This document shows, one piece after another, positions 14,506-14,777 of a stretch of DNA of 14,777 bases. How positions within the stretch are numbered: position 1 is the stretch's first letter; every line of letters starts with the position of its first letter. Below the pieces are notes generated by a model. That model was not told the DNA's origin and made no database searches. It saw only the letters and a program-made list of their open reading frames with translations. The position numbers and the translations under genes are program-made. Origin of the DNA: Dehalococcoidia bacterium (GTDB lineage Bacteria; Chloroflexota; Dehalococcoidia; Bin125); contig RKRS01000155.1 of the NCBI GenBank assembly GCA_007571275.1, forward strand, positions 1 through 14,777. Reading direction: 5' to 3'.

Positions 14506-14759
14506 CCACGCGACGATCGCCTGTGCACATTGACACCCCCTTAGCTCCCGATACTCCTGAGATACCATTCGATCCAGCCATGAAGGGTCCTGGGCGGCTT
14601 CGTATTGAGATTGAGTTCAATCGGGAAGAGATTGCCCTGCTGAAGGCTCGTCCGTCACGGGGCTCCGAGCCGCTCGGCCGCTTCATCAAGCGCGCTGCAC
14701 TTGAAGCGGCCGACCGCGAAGCCAGGGCCAAGTCCGGCGACATCCGCGCCGCCGACTAA
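14502..14759 (+). CDS. Putative ribbon-helix-helix antitoxin
   Basis: This 85-residue protein begins 1 nt upstream of the BrnT-like stop (ATGA). Residues 1-31 are Pro-rich and probably disordered. Residues 32-39 (RLRIEIEF) form a likely beta-strand, 41-50 a first helix (REEIALLKAR), and 55-75 a second helix with GRFIKRAALEAADREAR. Strand-helix-helix with this spacing fits a MetJ/Arc-type DNA-binding domain, as in BrnA antitoxins that neutralise BrnT and repress their own operon. In characterised brnTA loci the toxin also comes first. I do not recognise the exact family. An in-frame GTG at 14439 is a less likely start because it lies deep inside the upstream gene. The call is inferred from architecture and neighbour. 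Confidence 0.5.
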   Translation: MTTRRSPVHIDTPLAPDTPEIPFDPAMKGPGRLRIEIEFNREEIALLKARPSRGSEPLGRFIKRAALEAADREARAKSGDIRAAD

Positions 14760-14777
14760 CTGGCTCACGCTCCTGAC

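Noticed and set aside
1..14777. CRISPR arrays, insertion sequences, prophage genes, integration site at the tRNA
   Set aside because: No regularly spaced repeats, transposase or integrase motifs were seen. The tRNA-Gly 3' end has no duplicated copy nearby that I could find by eye.

Overview
The window reads as one contiguous piece of a GC-rich bacterial chromosome with ordinary, mostly housekeeping gene content. The gene set is a pyrimidine operon with CarB plus a PyrK-type electron-transfer subunit, a large primary-type sigma-70 factor lacking a recognisable region 1.1, a CCA-encoding tRNA-Gly and a glyoxylate shunt. Together with the sequence style this is compatible with a Chloroflexota (Thermomicrobia-like) bacterium. 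That assignment is an inference from gene content and could not be checked by a search.

Layout. (1) Positions 1-6091, plus strand: a pyrimidine operon made of the dihydroorotase C-terminus, carA, a GNAT acetyltransferase, a small two-helix membrane protein, carB, and a PyrK-like FAD/2Fe-2S reductase. CarA and CarB form carbamoyl-phosphate synthase. The two small genes lie between its subunits, with gaps of 1 to 12 nt. (2) 6133-7571, plus strand: an SMP-30/gluconolactonase-family hydrolase and 5-formyltetrahydrofolate cyclo-ligase, possibly read through from pyrK. (3) 7671-8123, plus strand: a stand-alone GyrI-like small-molecule-binding protein behind its own short intergenic region. It ends at a perfect 16-bp hairpin shared with the convergent tRNA-Gly. 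(4) 8208-10797, minus strand: a VOC-family metalloprotein, a primary-type sigma factor and tRNA-Gly(TCC). (5) 10798-11049: an AT-rich divergent control region with a plausible sigma-70 promoter and two palindromes. (6) 11050-14088, plus strand: malate synthase A (aceB) and isocitrate lyase (aceA), the complete glyoxylate shunt, closed by a strong terminator. (7) 14167-14759, plus strand: two small overlapping genes resembling a BrnT-type toxin followed by a ribbon-helix-helix antitoxin.

How the parts work together. Region 1 makes carbamoyl phosphate and supplies electrons for dihydroorotate oxidation; the PyrD partner is not in the window. Region 6 lets the cell grow on acetate or fatty acids and looks regulated from the palindromic region 5.

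I found no clearly new multi-gene system. The best candidates for a second look are the BrnT-like/RHH pair, the palindromes around the aceB promoter, the two genes inserted between carA and carB, and the fully open in-frame spacer between aceB and aceA.
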